From: Marixanthomonas sp963974425
GTDB lineage: Bacteria; Bacteroidota; Bacteroidia; Flavobacteriales; Flavobacteriaceae
DNA length: 64,000 nt
NCBI RefSeq assembly: GCF_963974425.1
Contig: NZ_CAXBCK010000006.1
Location: forward strand, 1 to 64,000
Reading direction: 5' to 3'
In this document: in pieces, positions 1 through 10,113 of the stretch
Layout of the letters: every line of letters starts with the position of its first letter
How positions within the stretch are numbered: the stretch's first letter is position 1
Program-made: the position numbers and the translations under genes
The notes under the pieces: generated by a model
What the model was told of the DNA's origin: nothing
Database searches by the model: none
Seen by the model: only the letters and a program-made list of their open reading frames with translations

Positions 1-13
1 TACAAAATATATT

Positions 14-21
14 TATCTTTG
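14..21 (+). promoter_or_regulatory. candidate -7 box (TATCTTTG)
   Basis: The octamer matches the Bacteroidota -7 consensus TAnnTTTG. The matching -33 TTG would lie outside the window, so it cannot be checked. It could drive the secreted-protein gene that starts at 145. Confidence 0.3.
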
Positions 22-144
22 GCGAGACTTGTGCAACAGGCACAATGGCTATAAGCAATTGCTTGTTCTCCCCTACTTGATAAACCCGTAGATTTTCTGT
101 TTGGTCTGTGTATGCTAGATTGGTTTAAAAACAATATCCCACAA

Positions 145-978
145 ATGAAAAAAATACATTTACTACTATTTATATTTTTGGGTTTTAATTTAATGCAAGC
201 TCAAGATTTTGATCAAAAAGACCTTCTTGAAAAAAGAGAAACTGCCAATTGGCTTTTAAATTATGATTTGGCCGCTTGGTATTCTACCGATATGCTAATC
301 ACAAAAGACAAAGAACGATTAGGAGAACTAGGAAGAGAATGGTTTTGTTTTCAAGACGCAACAAATACTTGGCATTCTGTATATGGTAAATATGAAAATG
401 GAAAATACAATCAAGTTTTTCATTTTATTATAAAATCTCAAACAGAAATAATCGAAACAGATGCACAAATTGATCAGAAGTTTCTTAATAAACACGGCCA
501 AGCATTGTCGAAAGCTTTTAATGAAATGAAGTCGGTTAGAGACTCGACATCAATACGATTTAACCACTACATAAAGGAAAATGAAAAAGGAAATTTAGAT
601 GTTTTTGTTTTTCCAGCCTTTCAACCAGACGGCACAGCAATTTATGGTGGAGAATTTGTTTACGAAATATCACCAGAAAACGAAATAGTAAATGACAAAA
701 GCTATTATCAAGGCAAATTCTTAGGATTTAAAACGGACAAACCAGGAGAGATTTGGCTAAATTATAGAGAAAAAGAAAAACCGACTTTGGGCAGCGTTTT
801 CTTCGTATGGTATTATAAAGACTATTTTACTAATATCTATATTGACAACAAAACAAGCTTTACAACCCTCATAAATGATGAAACGAGCTTACATTGGACA
901 ACTGTTATAAAAGACCCAAAAGAAGAAGCTAAAAAGAAAAGGCAGAAAGAACGTGAAGAAAGAAAAAAGGAAGATTAG
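145..978 (+). CDS. secreted protein of unknown function
   Basis: 277 residues. I chose the ATG at 145 over an in-frame ATG at 112 because it opens a clean Sec signal peptide: two lysines, a run of Leu/Phe/Ile, then a cleavage site near QAQ at residue 20. The mature part is rich in aromatic and charged residues. The last 20 or so residues are almost entirely Lys, Arg and Glu, a highly charged tail. I do not recognise the family. It probably acts in the periplasm or outside the cell. It is followed by about 140 bases with no clear terminator before a DUF805 gene on the same strand. Confidence 0.6.
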   Translation: MKKIHLLLFIFLGFNLMQAQDFDQKDLLEKRETANWLLNYDLAAWYSTDMLITKDKERLGELGREWFCFQDATNTWHSVYGKYENGKYNQVFHFIIKSQTEIIETDAQIDQKFLNKHGQALSKAFNEMKSVRDSTSIRFNHYIKENEKGNLDVFVFPAFQPDGTAIYGGEFVYEISPENEIVNDKSYYQGKFLGFKTDKPGEIWLNYREKEKPTLGSVFFVWYYKDYFTNIYIDNKTSFTTLINDETSLHWTTVIKDPKEEAKKKRQKEREERKKED

Positions 979-1120
979 ATAGGTGTGATAAAGATGGGAA
1001 AACTAATAAATCTACATAACCTACCCTCAAAAACATCTCCTATTATATATGTGAAGTTAAAAATAATTTGTCCATTTAAAAGAAACCTGTATATTGACAA
1101 GCGTTAGTATGTAAGCTTTC

Positions 1121-1897
1121 ATGTTCAGGAAACCGTTTTCATTTAAAGGCCGAATACGCCGTACCGAATTTGCAGTAAGTTATCTACTGCTTATGGTAGC
1201 AGTCTTCTTTATTTCTCTTTTAAATGAAATTGTTGATATTGGTACCTTAAACGTTTTTATATACTTTATAGCTTTATACTGGTTTTTCTTTTCACAAAGT
1301 CCCCGCCGTTGTCACGATTTGGGACAAAATGGGTTTTACCAATTAATCCCTTTTTACTTTTTTGTTTTATTGTTCAGTGAGGGTGAAAAACGAAAGAACA
1401 AATACGGTCAAGACCCTAAATTAACCGAACTGGAGGAGCAACAAAAATCACAATTTTCTATAAAAGAAAAAACTGTCCTTCCTGAAAAAAAGACGCTCCA
1501 AATAATAGGAAGTGAATTGCTCGCAGGAATTTTACTTACTACCTTGTTAATTGCCTTAACCGATGTATATATTAATGAAGGTATTTTAATTTTTATATAT
1601 CTTGCCGAAGTTGTTGCAATTATCACTGGCTATTTTCTGCTTTTATACTTTTCTAACAGTGGAAAACCACAACCCAACCTCCCCTACTACAATTTAATTT
1701 ACAGAGGACTGTTCTCTTTAGCATTAATGATTTTTATAGGATTGTTCCGGTACTTTTTCCTTAACAATATAGAAGTAAATGCTCTTGAAATAGTACAACA
1801 AGTGTTTTATGCTGGGTCTATTTTCTGTTGTACATATATTTCCTCATTAATCTATTCAGCTTCCCGAAAGCGTGTCGTATCGTATGTTAAAGCTTAA
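1121..1897 (+). CDS. DUF805 family inner-membrane protein
   Basis: 258 residues. The N-terminus (FSFKGRIRRTEF, then two hydrophobic segments and a SPRRCHDLG motif near residues 60-70) is the signature of DUF805, a family of small membrane proteins with no settled function. After residue 110 comes a charged linker and then about four more hydrophobic segments, so the protein is roughly twice the length of a plain DUF805 protein. Its end overlaps the start of the next gene by 14 bases, which suggests translational coupling. Confidence 0.75.
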   Translation: MFRKPFSFKGRIRRTEFAVSYLLLMVAVFFISLLNEIVDIGTLNVFIYFIALYWFFFSQSPRRCHDLGQNGFYQLIPFYFFVLLFSEGEKRKNKYGQDPKLTELEEQQKSQFSIKEKTVLPEKKTLQIIGSELLAGILLTTLLIALTDVYINEGILIFIYLAEVVAIITGYFLLLYFSNSGKPQPNLPYYNLIYRGLFSLALMIFIGLFRYFFLNNIEVNALEIVQQVFYAGSIFCCTYISSLIYSASRKRVVSYVKA

Positions 1898-4556
1898 ATA
1901 CAATTTATTAATATCGCTTGTTTTGTTGGGCATTTTAATAGCCTTTGGTTGGTCATTTAAAACAGAAGCAAAAGAATTTATCAACTGGAATGACCGTGCC
2001 TTAACTTGGGATGACTTTCCTGAAGTTACAAGCATAGAAGGTGGTTATGATGCATCTGTCTATTCTAACTTTATATATGATGTTGATATAGACAACAAGT
2101 ATTTTAAAGTATATGCGTATATGAACCCCAATAAATCGGGATATAAAAAGATTGATACTATTGGGAGTGAGCAATTATTAATACACGAACAGTATCATTT
2201 TAATATAACAGAATATTGCGCTCGCCGGTTAAGAAAAGACCTTATAAAACTTGGAGAAGATCAATTAACACAAGAAAAGCTTGAAAATCTAGTTGATAAA
2301 TACAGCACGCTTCGCGATAGCTTGCAATATGTTTATGATACCGAATCTGATCACAACGTAATTCAAGATAAACAACGTTATTGGGAGTTATACGTTGATG
2401 GTCTACTACGCGAAACCGCCTATTATGAAAATGACGACATCTATAGCTATCAAGTTTTTACAGGAAAAGAAGAAGATTATTATAGATCACTTAATTATAC
2501 GATTACTTGTAAGCTACAATCTGCAATTCCTGAATCTAAAGCTAAAAGCAAGTATGGCGCTGTTTATCATATAGAAAACAAAAATGACAGTACGATTATT
2601 TCATATTATAACAATGGAAAGCTTACCGAAGGAGGGTATTTTGAATCTCCTATTACAATACTCGTTAAAAAAGACAAACATCATTTTGAATCTCATTTCT
2701 ATAATGAAGATATGGTGTATAGAAATAGTAAGGAACATTGCATTGTTAAAACAACTTTTGATGAAAAAGGAAACATACTTACAAAATACTATAATGATCA
2801 AGGAAAATCTGTAGAAAGAGATGGCATAGCTATAATAAAGCGTGAATTTAATACAGAAACAAACAGTTATTTTTCTTCATATTACAATGCTCAAAATAAT
2901 CAGATAAAAAGAGAAGAAGGTTTTTATTACGAAAAACGAATATTAGATAATCTAGAACGTACTAAAAAAATATCGTATTTCAATTTTCACAAAAAACCAA
3001 CCTACAACACCGATTTTGTTTCTACATATGAATATGAATTCAATGAAAACCATAACATTAGCAAAATAACATGTTATGATACAAAGGGAGAGTTGGCTTT
3101 CCATATTGATGGATATCAAACTGAATATCTTTATGATGAAAGAGGATACTTGCGAGAAACAAAGTTTTTAAATAAGTTCTCTCAACCAACTTCCGATATG
3201 TATGGAATAGCCCGATATCAATATACCTACGATATCTATGGAAATGTTACAGATACGAGAAATTTCAATATAAAAAACAATGCAGCAATAGGCTCGTATG
3301 AAGCTTTTCAAAACGTACAATTATTTAATAGCGATGGGCAAATAACCTTTGAAGCTGACTATTTACCAAACTACGTGCTTCAGTTTAATGAAAACAAATG
3401 GGGTGCTACCAAATACACGCACATAAACGATACTAAACGTATTCGGCATAATGTAGATGCCTTCGGCGATGAGTTCAATAGCACTATGGGCATTGGTTAT
3501 GTAGAAGAATCGATGGACAGTAAGGGCAATCTACTCGAAGAAACGTATAGAGATATTGATGGAAGTTACGCAATAACACAGGATAGTATTATACAGTATC
3601 GATACAAATATGATGACCACGGAAATAATATTGAAACAACATCATATAGTTCACGTTTAGAAAAACACCCTTTTGAAAACGATGTAGCTACTACCAAATG
3701 GGAATACGATAAAAACAACAACAAAATAAAAACAACCTATTACACAACCGACAACAAGTTGGCCAATGCACTTCAAAATGTAACATACAATATATTTAAA
3801 TACGATAATACCAACACTCTTATCGAACGGACAAATTATGATCGGGATATGCAACCTGCTTTATGGGATGGTGTATTTAAAACTCATTTCCAAGTAAACC
3901 GTTTTGGAAAAGATTCTTTAGTAACATACTATAATCAAGATAATAATTTACAAGGGATAGCTAGTAAGGTTTTATCTAAATACAATGAGTTTGGCACCTT
4001 AATTTCCGAACAATTTTACGATAAGCACAATCGCCCAACTTACAATGATTTTAATGCCCACCAGATAGTATATCTGTATGATAAATATCAACGTGAGATA
4101 GGATACGAATACTACGGAAAACGCGGAGAGAGAATAAATAATACGTATGGATATTTTAAAGAAGAAAAAGAGCTCACGAGTGCTGGCTTTGTAAAAAATA
4201 TATCTTACAAAGATAAAAACGATAGAGCTGTATTAGGACCCGATGGGTATCACAGTATAGAATATCTGTGGAATAAAGCTGATGAAGTAGTGCGAATAAG
4301 CACTTTTGACACTCTTAAAAATTTAATAAACAACAGTGATGGTATTGCCGATATCGTTTTTCAAAAGAATAAATCTGGAATGAGTACCCGCATTTCTTAT
4401 TACAATGCAGACAGAGTCTTAACAGAAGACGTTGATGGTGTCGCAGAATACTTTTACACCCCATCTCGCAATGGATTATATTATCTAGAAGAAATGAGAG
4501 ATGCGTCTGGCAATCTTGTTAAAGAAGCCATTACCGAAGATGAGTTTTTAGAATAA
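1884..4556 (+). CDS. secreted protein with HExxH peptidase-like domain and YD-like repeats
   Basis: 890 residues from the ATG at 1884; a GTG four codons upstream is also possible. There is an N-terminal signal peptide or anchor at about residues 5-25. Then comes a segment WNDRALTWDDFPE that resembles the opening of DUF922-type predicted zinc peptidases, followed by HEQYH at residues 101-105, which fits the HExxH metal-binding motif. From about residue 210 to the end there are many loosely repeated units of 25-40 residues with Y-x-Y, Y-D-x-x-G-N and YYN patterns, like YD/Rhs or toxin-portal repeats. There is no Rhs core or toxin tip. I infer an exported metallopeptidase-like head on a long beta-rich repeat stalk; the enzymatic role is unproven. 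Confidence 0.6.
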   Translation: MLKLKYNLLISLVLLGILIAFGWSFKTEAKEFINWNDRALTWDDFPEVTSIEGGYDASVYSNFIYDVDIDNKYFKVYAYMNPNKSGYKKIDTIGSEQLLIHEQYHFNITEYCARRLRKDLIKLGEDQLTQEKLENLVDKYSTLRDSLQYVYDTESDHNVIQDKQRYWELYVDGLLRETAYYENDDIYSYQVFTGKEEDYYRSLNYTITCKLQSAIPESKAKSKYGAVYHIENKNDSTIISYYNNGKLTEGGYFESPITILVKKDKHHFESHFYNEDMVYRNSKEHCIVKTTFDEKGNILTKYYNDQGKSVERDGIAIIKREFNTETNSYFSSYYNAQNNQIKREEGFYYEKRILDNLERTKKISYFNFHKKPTYNTDFVSTYEYEFNENHNISKITCYDTKGELAFHIDGYQTEYLYDERGYLRETKFLNKFSQPTSDMYGIARYQYTYDIYGNVTDTRNFNIKNNAAIGSYEAFQNVQLFNSDGQITFEADYLPNYVLQFNENKWGATKYTHINDTKRIRHNVDAFGDEFNSTMGIGYVEESMDSKGNLLEETYRDIDGSYAITQDSIIQYRYKYDDHGNNIETTSYSSRLEKHPFENDVATTKWEYDKNNNKIKTTYYTTDNKLANALQNVTYNIFKYDNTNTLIERTNYDRDMQPALWDGVFKTHFQVNRFGKDSLVTYYNQDNNLQGIASKVLSKYNEFGTLISEQFYDKHNRPTYNDFNAHQIVYLYDKYQREIGYEYYGKRGERINNTYGYFKEEKELTSAGFVKNISYKDKNDRAVLGPDGYHSIEYLWNKADEVVRISTFDTLKNLINNSDGIADIVFQKNKSGMSTRISYYNADRVLTEDVDGVAEYFYTPSRNGLYYLEEMRDASGNLVKEAITEDEFLE

Positions 4557-4951
4557 ACACTTAAAGAACGGCTAATATCGCTAGTCTTTATTTTGAGAGA
4601 GAGAATTCAAGCTTCTCAATAAAAAAGAGCCAAGTACAATTGTAGACACTATATTTTGAGCTAATTGGAATCACACTACGAAAAATACTGTGGGCAAAAA
4701 TGTTGCCTTAAGAAAAGCATTGGTTTAGTTCTTTAACGGTACTACACAAATAAATAAAACACTTTTACTATTACACTATTGGTAGTAGTTTCCCGTGCTT
4801 AATAACATGTAATTTACAAAAAGAGGCAACACAAAATACAATCATCACCTTCCCTCCTTACCCGAAAAAATTCATATTATCGCTGTGATATTATATATAG
4901 TTAATGTTTTCCTTTATAAATGATCAAAAAAAGGAAAGTTTCCCTAAAAAT
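4557..4951. other. intergenic region, no gene seen
   Basis: About 395 bases between the YD-repeat gene and the promoter of the alginate lyase operon. It is AT-rich with stops in all frames. I see no RNA gene and no convincing intrinsic terminator. Only the last 30 bases before the PL6 gene have recognisable regulatory content, described separately. Confidence 0.5.
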
Positions 4952-4981
4952 TTGTGACTATCATAAATATTTCTATTTTTG
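4952..4981 (+). promoter_or_regulatory. promoter of the alginate lyase operon
   Basis: TTG at 4952-4954 and TATTTTTG at 4974-4981 are separated by exactly 19 bases, a textbook Bacteroidota -33/-7 promoter (TTG-N19-TAnnTTTG). The last two bases of the -7 box are the first two of a palindromic operator, so a bound repressor would block sigma contact. The susC promoter at 10049 has the same geometry. Confidence 0.75.
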
Positions 4982-5002
4982 GTAAACCAATCTGGTAAAC
5001 CA
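4980..5002. promoter_or_regulatory. two tandem GntR-type operators (TGGTAAACCA)
   Basis: TGGTAAACCA occurs at 4980-4989 and again at 4993-5002, a 13-bp repeat interval. The same palindrome family recurs at 10077-10112 (three copies, same interval) and at 15033-15042 before the GntR regulator gene. Inference: binding sites of that regulator, with derepression when an alginate-derived uronate binds it. Confidence 0.75.
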
Positions 5003-5041
5003 GTTTTATATACTGCACATTATCAAAAAACTACACCATAT

Positions 5042-7384
5042 ATGTCTTTAAAATCCCTTATTGTTATTTATTCATCACTTGTTCTTTCTTTTGTTTCTTG
5101 CAATATTGAGTCGGAAAAAGGAATCTATGTAAAAGACTTAGCAGAATTTAATGAAGCAACTGCTAATGCGGTTCCTGGTGATCTTATTGTTCTAAAAAAT
5201 GGAGTTTGGAAAGATGTTGAACTACTTTTTGAAGCAGAAGGAACTGCAAAAAACCCCATAACATTAACTGTAGAAGAAAAAGGAGAAGTAACTTTAGAAG
5301 GATCTTCAAACTTACGAATCGCTGGAAATCATCTTGTAATTGATGGACTTGTTTTTAAAAATGGGTTTACCCCAACTAACGAGGTTATTACATTTAAAAA
5401 AGACAACGAAACACTTTCAAATAACTGTCGGTTAACCTCATGTGTGATCGATAATTATAGCAATCCTGAACGCCACGAAGCTGATACTTGGGTTGCCATA
5501 TATGGTAAAAATAATCGCATTGATCATAATCATTTGGCAGGTAAGAAAAATAGAGGTGTAACGATGACGGTTAGGTTAAACACCGAGGAAAGCCGTGAGA
5601 ATAATCACCAGATTGATCATAATTACTTTGGTCCTCGTCAAAATTTAGGTTCTAATGGTGGTGAAACTTTACGTATTGGTACAAGCCATTATTCTCGAAC
5701 CAATTCAAATACTGTGGTTGAATCTAACTATTTTGATCGGTGTAATGGAGAACATGAGATTATTTCGAACAAGTCTGGACAAAATACCTACAAAAACAAT
5801 GTGTTTTATGAATGTACAGGTACATTGACAATGAGACACGGAGAAGAGACACTTGTAGATGGGAATGTTTTTATAGGAAACGGTAAACCATCAACAGGTG
5901 GAATACGCGTAATAAACGGAAAACAAACCGTTACAAACAACTACGGTATTGGTTTAACAGGGTATCGTTTTAGAGGTGCATTTGTAATAATGAATGGCAT
6001 CTATAATTCGCCAATTAATCGTTATGATCAAGCTAAAGATGCGGTAGTTAAAAACAACACGTTTATTAATTGTGACCATATACAACTTTGTGCAGGTGCA
6101 GATGAAGAGCGGAGTGCGCCTCCCGTAAATTCGGTTATGGAAAATAATATTTTCTATAATGAAAGTAAGGACAGCATCTTTACTGTCTATGATGATATAA
6201 GCGGTATTGCATTTACTAATAATATTTTAAGCAAAAACATAGCACCAATAACTCCCTCTGGATTTAAAAAAAAGCAATTAAACTTGGTTAAAAATAATGC
6301 TGGATTATTAGTACCTGAGGATGCCCCTACAAATACAGGCGCTACGTTACCCGAAACAATTCTTACAAAAGAAAAAACAGGTGTTACTTGGTACTCAAAA
6401 GAAATAACAAATGCTACACTAGGTTCAGGAAAGACTATTTCTGTAGCTGCGGGATTAAATACTTTGTATGATGCCGTTAAAACCTCATCCCCTGGTGATA
6501 TTATAGAGTTGAACGCATCAAAAACCTATTCGCTGTCAAAATCAATATCTATAAAACACGCATTAAGTTTTGTATCCTCTTCCGAAGAAAAACCAACTAT
6601 TTTATTTGAAAAGAGATCACTTTTTGAAATTGAAAATGGTGGAAGCCTTTCACTTAAAGGTATTCGGGTAGATGGTGAAGCCTGTCCAGATAGAACGGGT
6701 AATTCGGTTATAACAACCAGTAAATATTCTATGAATAAAAATTACAAATTGTTTGTAGACGATTGTGACTTCGTTAATCTAGATGTTAATCATTCGTTTG
6801 ATGTTCTTAAAGTCTATAAAAATACGTTTGCAGATACCATTAGTGTTAAAAACTCCAACTTTAACACAATTAGCGGCCATGTCATGGCACTAGATAGGGA
6901 AACAGACGATATTGGTATTTATAATGCCGAATATATTATTATGAAAAATAATAAATATGAAGACATTGGCGGAGCCGCACTTCGTTTGCACAGAGGCGGT
7001 AAAGATGAAAGTACTTTTGGCCCATTTTTAGAAGTAGATCATTGTACTTTTAATAATGTTGGTTTTAATGAAAGGAATAAATACAATTCGGCAGTTTCAT
7101 TGTATGGTGTACAAGTAATACAGATTCAGAATAATATATTTAATAAAACTAAGGGAATTAATATGCACTTAGTTGTGGGCGAACCTATTGTAAATATTGT
7201 AAATAACAATTTTTATGATTCTGATAAAACTGAAATTACAGGCGATGAGAAATTCACCATTAAAAACCGATGGAATCTTAAACCAGAATTTAATGATGAA
7301 ACACTCGTATTAGTTTCAAATTCAAAATTATCGGGTAAAGCAACAGATGGTTTAGACCTAGGTATTATTTCAAATAATCTTTAA
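5042..7384 (+). CDS. PL6-family alginate lyase, surface lipoprotein
   Basis: 780 residues from the ATG at 5042. An upstream TTG at 4979 lies inside the promoter and operator and is rejected. The signal peptide ends in a lipobox (FVSC, Cys20), so the protein is lipid-anchored. It has the parallel beta-helix pattern of PL6 (chondroitinase-B-like) enzymes, with many NNxF turns, and appears to contain two helices: about residues 28-430 and 455-775. In the first, Lys244 (EIISNKS) and Arg265 (TLTMRHG) are 21 residues apart, matching the spacing of the catalytic Lys/Arg pair described for PL6. The enzyme cleaves alginate by beta-elimination, leaving unsaturated uronate ends. Its stop overlaps the PL17 start by one base. 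Confidence 0.9.
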   Translation: MSLKSLIVIYSSLVLSFVSCNIESEKGIYVKDLAEFNEATANAVPGDLIVLKNGVWKDVELLFEAEGTAKNPITLTVEEKGEVTLEGSSNLRIAGNHLVIDGLVFKNGFTPTNEVITFKKDNETLSNNCRLTSCVIDNYSNPERHEADTWVAIYGKNNRIDHNHLAGKKNRGVTMTVRLNTEESRENNHQIDHNYFGPRQNLGSNGGETLRIGTSHYSRTNSNTVVESNYFDRCNGEHEIISNKSGQNTYKNNVFYECTGTLTMRHGEETLVDGNVFIGNGKPSTGGIRVINGKQTVTNNYGIGLTGYRFRGAFVIMNGIYNSPINRYDQAKDAVVKNNTFINCDHIQLCAGADEERSAPPVNSVMENNIFYNESKDSIFTVYDDISGIAFTNNILSKNIAPITPSGFKKKQLNLVKNNAGLLVPEDAPTNTGATLPETILTKEKTGVTWYSKEITNATLGSGKTISVAAGLNTLYDAVKTSSPGDIIELNASKTYSLSKSISIKHALSFVSSSEEKPTILFEKRSLFEIENGGSLSLKGIRVDGEACPDRTGNSVITTSKYSMNKNYKLFVDDCDFVNLDVNHSFDVLKVYKNTFADTISVKNSNFNTISGHVMALDRETDDIGIYNAEYIIMKNNKYEDIGGAALRLHRGGKDESTFGPFLEVDHCTFNNVGFNERNKYNSAVSLYGVQVIQIQNNIFNKTKGINMHLVVGEPIVNIVNNNFYDSDKTEITGDEKFTIKNRWNLKPEFNDETLVLVSNSKLSGKATDGLDLGIISNNL

Positions 7385-9666
7385 TGAAAAAGTTTAAAAG
7401 GTTTACAAATCCTGCCATTTTATGTACCCTATTGTTTGTTATTACTTCTTGCGATAATAAGGAGGAATCACGTCCAAATACGCTAGAAATAAACAACAGC
7501 ACGCACCCTTCTCTTATTTTAACGCAAGATGGCGTTGCAAAAATAAAAGCTGAATTGGGAAACATGCCTATTTTTTCTAAAGAGTTGCAAACTGTAAAAA
7601 ATGAAGTAGATGCCGAAATCGCTTTAGGGATCAATACTCCGGTGCCTAACGATTATTCTGGAGGCTATACTCATGAGCGCCATAAAACTAATTTCTTCAT
7701 TATGAGAAAAGCGGGCGTGCTTTACCAATTATTAGAAGATGAAAAATATGCCAAGTACGTGCGCGATATGCTATTTCAATACGAAGATATGTACAAAAAC
7801 CTACCTCCGCATCCGCAAACAAGATCGTATGCCAGAGGAAAACTATTTTGGCAATGTTTAAATGATTCAAATTGGTTAGTTTATGTTAGTCAAGCCTATG
7901 ATTGTATTTATAATTACTTATCTGCGGAAGAACGTGAAAAATTAGAAACTAACCTTTTTAGACCTTTTGCAGATTATATTTCCATAGAAAATCCTCAATT
8001 CTTTAATCGTGTACACAACCATAGTACTTGGGGGAATGCTGCTGTAGGAATGATTGGTTTAGTAATGGATGATGAAGAGTTAGTAAACCGTGCTTTATAC
8101 GGAATTAAAAATGACAAATTAGATGCAAGTGCAAAGGATAACGATGGAGGGTTTATAAAAAATGAAGATGGAAAAGCTGGATTTTTAGCAAATTTAGAAG
8201 AACCTTTTTCCCCAGATGGTTACTATACCGAAGGACCTTATTATCAACGATATGCTATGTATCCCTTTTTAGTTTTTGCTGAAGGACTTCAAAACTTAAA
8301 ACCAGACCTGAAGATTTTTGAACATAAAGACAGTGTTTTAATCAAGTCGGTACATACTTTATTAAACCTTACCGATGCAGATGGCGAATTTTTTCCGCTA
8401 AATGATGCCCAAAAAGGTATGTCCTTTCACTCAAGGGAGTTAGTAACGGCAGTAGATATCGCTTACCACTACGGTGGAAGAGATCCAGAACTTTTAAGTA
8501 TCGCCAGAAAACAAGGAAAAGTCCTTTTAGACGATACAGGGTTATCTGTGGCGCTTGGCATTAAAAACGGAAAAGACGAAGAGTTTAATAAAAAGTCAAT
8601 AAAGTTAACAGACGGTTCTAACGGAAAAAAAGGAGGTCTCAGAGTTTTAAGATCTGGTAATCAAGATTTTTCTTTAGTCTTTAAATATTCTGCTCAAGGG
8701 CTTAGTCATGGGCATTATGACAAATTATCATTTTTACTTAATGAAGATGGTGATGAAGTAATTCAGGATTATGGTATGGGCCGTTTTGTGAATATAGAAC
8801 AAAAAGGAGGCGGTAATTATTTAAAAGAAAATACTACTTGGGCAAAACAAACCATTGCCCATAACACAGTTACTGTAAATGAAAGTTCACATTTTAACGG
8901 GAAATATGAAATAGGAAGTAAACACCATTCAAACCTATATCTTTTTGATGCTAATAAAAAATCCATCCAGTTAGTGAGTGCTAAGGATACAGTTGCTTAT
9001 CCAGGTACAGAAATGCATAGAACTATGGTGGTTATTACTGATGAAAACTTCGAAAAACCTTATGTTTTAGACATTATGAGGTTAACATCTAATGAAAATA
9101 ACCAATATGACCTCCCCTACTATTTTATGGGTCAATTAATAGACACAAATTTTGAGTATAATGTTCCAAAAAGCTTAAAAGCACTTGGAACTAAGAATGG
9201 TTATCAGCATTTGTATTTAGAAGGCTTAGGATCCCCTTTTGAAGGTAACACGAAAATTTCATGGCTTAACAAAGGGCGCTTTTACACGCTTACTTCGGCA
9301 CTTAAAAAAACAGATGAGCTTTTATTCACAAGAATAGGAGCTAATGATCCAGACTTTAATTTAAGAAGAGATGCCTCTATCCTATTTAGACGAAAAAATA
9401 CCAAAAACACGCTGTTTGCATCTACAATAGAATCACACGGAGGCTATAGTCCCGTTTCTGAATTTGCTGTAAATACCAAAAGTACTATTTCAGAAATAAA
9501 GATCCTACTCGATACAGAAGACTATATAGCGATTCGCATTGTAGATGTGTACGACAATACTAAAGACTTTATTATGGCAATTAACAATGCCTCAGAAAAC
9601 GAAAAACATATATTAATCATAGATAATAGAGAATACCAATGGACAGGTGCCTATTATTTTAAATAA
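7384..9666 (+). CDS. PL17-family oligoalginate lyase, lipoprotein
   Basis: 760 residues with a lipoprotein signal (lipobox ITSC, Cys23). There is an N-terminal alpha/alpha toroid (about residues 40-390) followed by a heparinase II/III-like beta-sandwich domain (about 400-730). Expected active-site regions are visible: Asn212-His213 in the VHNHSTWGN segment, a Tyr-rich stretch at 280-287 (YYTEGPYY) and SHGHYDK in the second domain. PL17 enzymes act exolytically on oligoalginates and release unsaturated monouronate, which becomes DEH. Translationally coupled to the PL6 gene, so the two probably work in series on the cell surface or in the periplasm. Confidence 0.92.
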   Translation: MKKFKRFTNPAILCTLLFVITSCDNKEESRPNTLEINNSTHPSLILTQDGVAKIKAELGNMPIFSKELQTVKNEVDAEIALGINTPVPNDYSGGYTHERHKTNFFIMRKAGVLYQLLEDEKYAKYVRDMLFQYEDMYKNLPPHPQTRSYARGKLFWQCLNDSNWLVYVSQAYDCIYNYLSAEEREKLETNLFRPFADYISIENPQFFNRVHNHSTWGNAAVGMIGLVMDDEELVNRALYGIKNDKLDASAKDNDGGFIKNEDGKAGFLANLEEPFSPDGYYTEGPYYQRYAMYPFLVFAEGLQNLKPDLKIFEHKDSVLIKSVHTLLNLTDADGEFFPLNDAQKGMSFHSRELVTAVDIAYHYGGRDPELLSIARKQGKVLLDDTGLSVALGIKNGKDEEFNKKSIKLTDGSNGKKGGLRVLRSGNQDFSLVFKYSAQGLSHGHYDKLSFLLNEDGDEVIQDYGMGRFVNIEQKGGGNYLKENTTWAKQTIAHNTVTVNESSHFNGKYEIGSKHHSNLYLFDANKKSIQLVSAKDTVAYPGTEMHRTMVVITDENFEKPYVLDIMRLTSNENNQYDLPYYFMGQLIDTNFEYNVPKSLKALGTKNGYQHLYLEGLGSPFEGNTKISWLNKGRFYTLTSALKKTDELLFTRIGANDPDFNLRRDASILFRRKNTKNTLFASTIESHGGYSPVSEFAVNTKSTISEIKILLDTEDYIAIRIVDVYDNTKDFIMAINNASENEKHILIIDNREYQWTGAYYFK

Positions 9667-9676
9667 GTAAAGAAAG

Positions 9677-10024
9677 ATGAAAACATTTGGTTCAAGTAAA
9701 GAATTTTTATTGGTTGACGAAATCCCTTGGGAAACCGTTGGAGAAGGCGTTAAGCGAAAAATTATGGGATATGATGACAAAATCATGTTAGTCAATGTAC
9801 ATTTTGATCAAGGAGGAATTGGTCCAATGCACGAACATCACCACTCTCAAGTTACGTATGTAGTCAGCGGCGAATTTGAATTAACTATTGGTGAAGAAAC
9901 TAAAATAATGAAAGGTGGAGATGCATTCTATATTCCTCCTCATGTAATGCATGGAGCTATTTGTAGAAAATCAGGGGTATTAATTGATGTATTTAGTCCT
10001 ATTCGTGAAGATTTTATGGAATAA
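9677..10024 (+). CDS. kdgF: KdgF-type cupin, uronate linearisation protein
   Basis: 115 residues, a single small cupin barrel. The first cupin motif has the metal-ligand cluster MHEHHHSQ, and the second has YIPPHVMHGA with the last His ligand. Length and motif order match KdgF, which speeds ring opening of the 4,5-unsaturated monouronate to the linear keto-sugar DEH. It has no signal peptide, so it acts in the cytoplasm. It starts 10 bases after the PL17 stop and is the last gene before the second promoter. Confidence 0.88.
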   Translation: MKTFGSSKEFLLVDEIPWETVGEGVKRKIMGYDDKIMLVNVHFDQGGIGPMHEHHHSQVTYVVSGEFELTIGEETKIMKGGDAFYIPPHVMHGAICRKSGVLIDVFSPIREDFME

Positions 10025-10048
10025 CCTCATTTTTTTTGCCAATATTAT

Positions 10049-10078
10049 TTGCACGTTAAGAAAAAGTTAATATATTTG
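10049..10078 (+). promoter_or_regulatory. promoter of the susCD operon
   Basis: TTG at 10049-10051, 19-base spacer, TATATTTG at 10071-10078: the same architecture as the PL6 promoter. The -7 box overlaps the first of three operators by two bases, again exactly as at PL6. Confidence 0.75.
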
Positions 10079-10112
10079 GTAAACCAAACTGGTTAACCAA
10101 TTTGGTTTACCA
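10077..10112. promoter_or_regulatory. three tandem GntR-type operators
   Basis: TGGTAAACCA (10077-10086), TGGTTAACCA (10090-10099) and TGGTTTACCA (10103-10112) are phased at 13 bp. The centre dinucleotide varies while the TGGT/ACCA arms stay constant. Three copies here against two at PL6 and one at the regulator suggest graded repression, strongest on the transporter. Confidence 0.78.
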
Positions 10113-10113
10113 A

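Noticed and set aside
22..70. Short inverted repeats resembling an integron cassette site before the first gene
   Set aside because: No clear core-site pair and no second copy of the same pattern after the gene; the pairing is weak.
4979..5041. TTG start extending the PL6 frame upstream
   Set aside because: It lies within the -7 box and operator, and the ATG at 5042 gives a perfect lipoprotein signal.
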